From contig CAZVAQ010000045.1 of NCBI GenBank assembly GCA_964625145.1, positions 1 through 23,257 of the forward strand: a stretch of 23,257 nt of DNA, given 5' to 3'. The DNA is from CAYTRP01 sp964625145 (lineage in GTDB: Bacteria; Sumerlaeota; Sumerlaeia; SLMS01; JAHLLQ01). The notes under the pieces are model-generated. The model worked only from the letters and a program-made list of their open reading frames with translations. It did no database searches and was not told where the DNA came from. Positions 22,449 to 23,257 of this stretch are shown in pieces (position 1 is the stretch's first letter; every line of letters begins with the position of its first letter). The position numbers and the translations under genes are program-made.

Positions 22449-22457
22449 CTTATCCCT

Positions 22458-23156
22458 ATGAAGTCCCTGTCCGTCATCATCCCGATCTACAACGAGCGCG
22501 AGTTGCTGCCGCGCGTGCTGGAGAAGTTGCGCGCCGTGGAATTGCCGTTGGAGTTGGAGCTGATCCTGGTGGATGATTGCTCGACGGACGGCACACGCGA
22601 GTATCTCGCGAAGTACGAGGCCGGGAAACCGGGTGTGAAGGTGCTGACGCACAAGCGCAATCGCGGCAAGGGGCGCGCGATTCGCACGGGGCTGGAGGCG
22701 GTCACCGGGGACATCGTGCTGATCCAGGACGCGGACTTGGAATATGATCCGTCGGAGATTCCGTCGATCATCGCGCCGATCATTGATGGCCGCTGCGAGG
22801 TGACCTATGGCTCGCGGTTCCTGGGGCGCACGCCGACGGGGATGCGGTTGCCGAACTACGTCGCGAACAAATTGTTGGTGGTGCTGGTGGCCTTGCTGTT
22901 CTGGCAGGTGATCACGGACGAGGCGACGGCGTACAAGGCGTTTCGCACGGAGGTGATCCGCGCGATTCCACTGCGGTGCGAGCGTTTTGAGTTTTGCCCG
23001 GAAGTGACGGCAAAGCTTCTGCTTAAGGGCCATCGCATCCACGAAGTGCCGGTGACATTTTTCGCGCGGACTTTCGAGGAAGGGAAGAAGATCGGCTGGC
23101 GCGATTTCATCGAGGCCGTGTCGACGCTGCTGCGGTGCCGTTTTGGGATGATGTGA
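22458..23156 (+). CDS. GT2 glycosyltransferase, polyprenyl-phosphate sugar synthase-like
   Basis: 232 residues, GT-A fold. SVIIPIYNERELLPRVL (5-21) binds the nucleotide. LVDDCSTDGT (37-46) and DADLEYDP with Asp91-x-Asp93 form the metal site. GNRG-type KRNRGKGRAIRTGL (67-80), YGSRFLGR and TDEATAYKAFR (153-163) are hallmarks of dolichyl/polyprenyl-phosphate mannose or glucose synthases. No C-terminal membrane anchor pair is present, so it resembles the short soluble DPM1-like form. It would load a sugar from a nucleotide donor onto a lipid phosphate on the cytoplasmic face; such lipid-sugars are donors for GT-C enzymes like the candidate at 16569-18926. ATG 22458 was chosen because MKSLSVIIP is the family N-terminus; the open frame from 22305 is palindrome and heptad sequence. 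No Shine-Dalgarno is visible. Confidence 0.92.
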   Translation: MKSLSVIIPIYNERELLPRVLEKLRAVELPLELELILVDDCSTDGTREYLAKYEAGKPGVKVLTHKRNRGKGRAIRTGLEAVTGDIVLIQDADLEYDPSEIPSIIAPIIDGRCEVTYGSRFLGRTPTGMRLPNYVANKLLVVLVALLFWQVITDEATAYKAFRTEVIRAIPLRCERFEFCPEVTAKLLLKGHRIHEVPVTFFARTFEEGKKIGWRDFIEAVSTLLRCRFGMM

Positions 23157-23257
23157 CCCTTTGTTGTCGGGAATCCCTGCATTTGGGGTCGGCCTGCTCA
23201 CGCCAGGACATTTCCGTAAACCTTAATCCCCTCTGATCACCGCCACGGCTTTGCGCG

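Noticed and set aside
22305..22457. Upstream start for the GT2 gene
   Set aside because: The extra 51 residues translate a palindrome and the heptad repeats. The GT2 fold begins at MKSLSVIIP.
23157..23257. Possible feature at the right edge
   Set aside because: The last 101 bp show no start, repeat or hairpin I can support.

Overview
The window looks like chromosomal DNA of an uncultured, GC-rich, diderm-type bacterium. It carries an RND exporter, signal peptidase I, fused SecDF with YajC, and housekeeping genes, but no phage, plasmid, CRISPR, tRNA or rRNA signal. A run of 10 N inside one gene points to a draft or metagenome assembly. Gene spacing, TTG/GTG starts, a signal peptidase with a large insert, a double-length ThyX protein and the intergenic repeat style recall deep lineages around Planctomycetes/PVC, Sumerlaeota or Hydrogenedentes. 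I cannot fix the phylum from the sequence alone.

Layout. 1-4518, minus strand: RND permease, a 4Fe-4S ferredoxin, a Rho-independent terminator and the start of a TatD nuclease that runs off the window. 4714-7347, plus: an acidic-amino-acid/dicarboxylate symporter (SDF family), then an NtrB-like membrane histidine kinase 27 bp later. 7410-9064, minus: an enolase-superfamily dipeptide epimerase and ribosomal protein bL19, the latter with its own terminator. 9413-14924, plus: yajC, secDF, ilvC (with terminator) and a GT4 glycosyltransferase. 14908-20404, minus: transcribed in the order secreted M14 metallopeptidase, GT-C-like membrane glycosyltransferase (GTGA start/stop overlap), small CxxC protein, signal peptidase I. 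20544-23156, plus: tandem-domain ThyX and a GT2 polyprenyl-phosphate-sugar-synthase-like enzyme.

Functional themes are protein export (YajC, SecDF, LepB) and envelope or glycan work (GT4, GT2, GT-C, M14 peptidase, dipeptide epimerase). The GT2 enzyme could make the lipid-linked sugar that GT-C enzymes use, but this is inference only.

The most striking non-coding signal is a family of 7-bp tandem arrays (AAGGATG, GAAGAGT and AGTCAGG types) at gene borders. The purine strand follows stop codons and the pyrimidine strand leads directly into start codons that lack a Shine-Dalgarno. In two intergenic regions a purine and a pyrimidine array face each other as an inverted repeat of about 24-26 bp. 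One pair encloses a terminator and the other encloses three perfect palindromes. The most unusual protein is ThyX: two ThyX-like halves seem to carry complementary pieces of the signature motif, followed by a short Cys cluster. No promoter could be called with confidence anywhere in the window.
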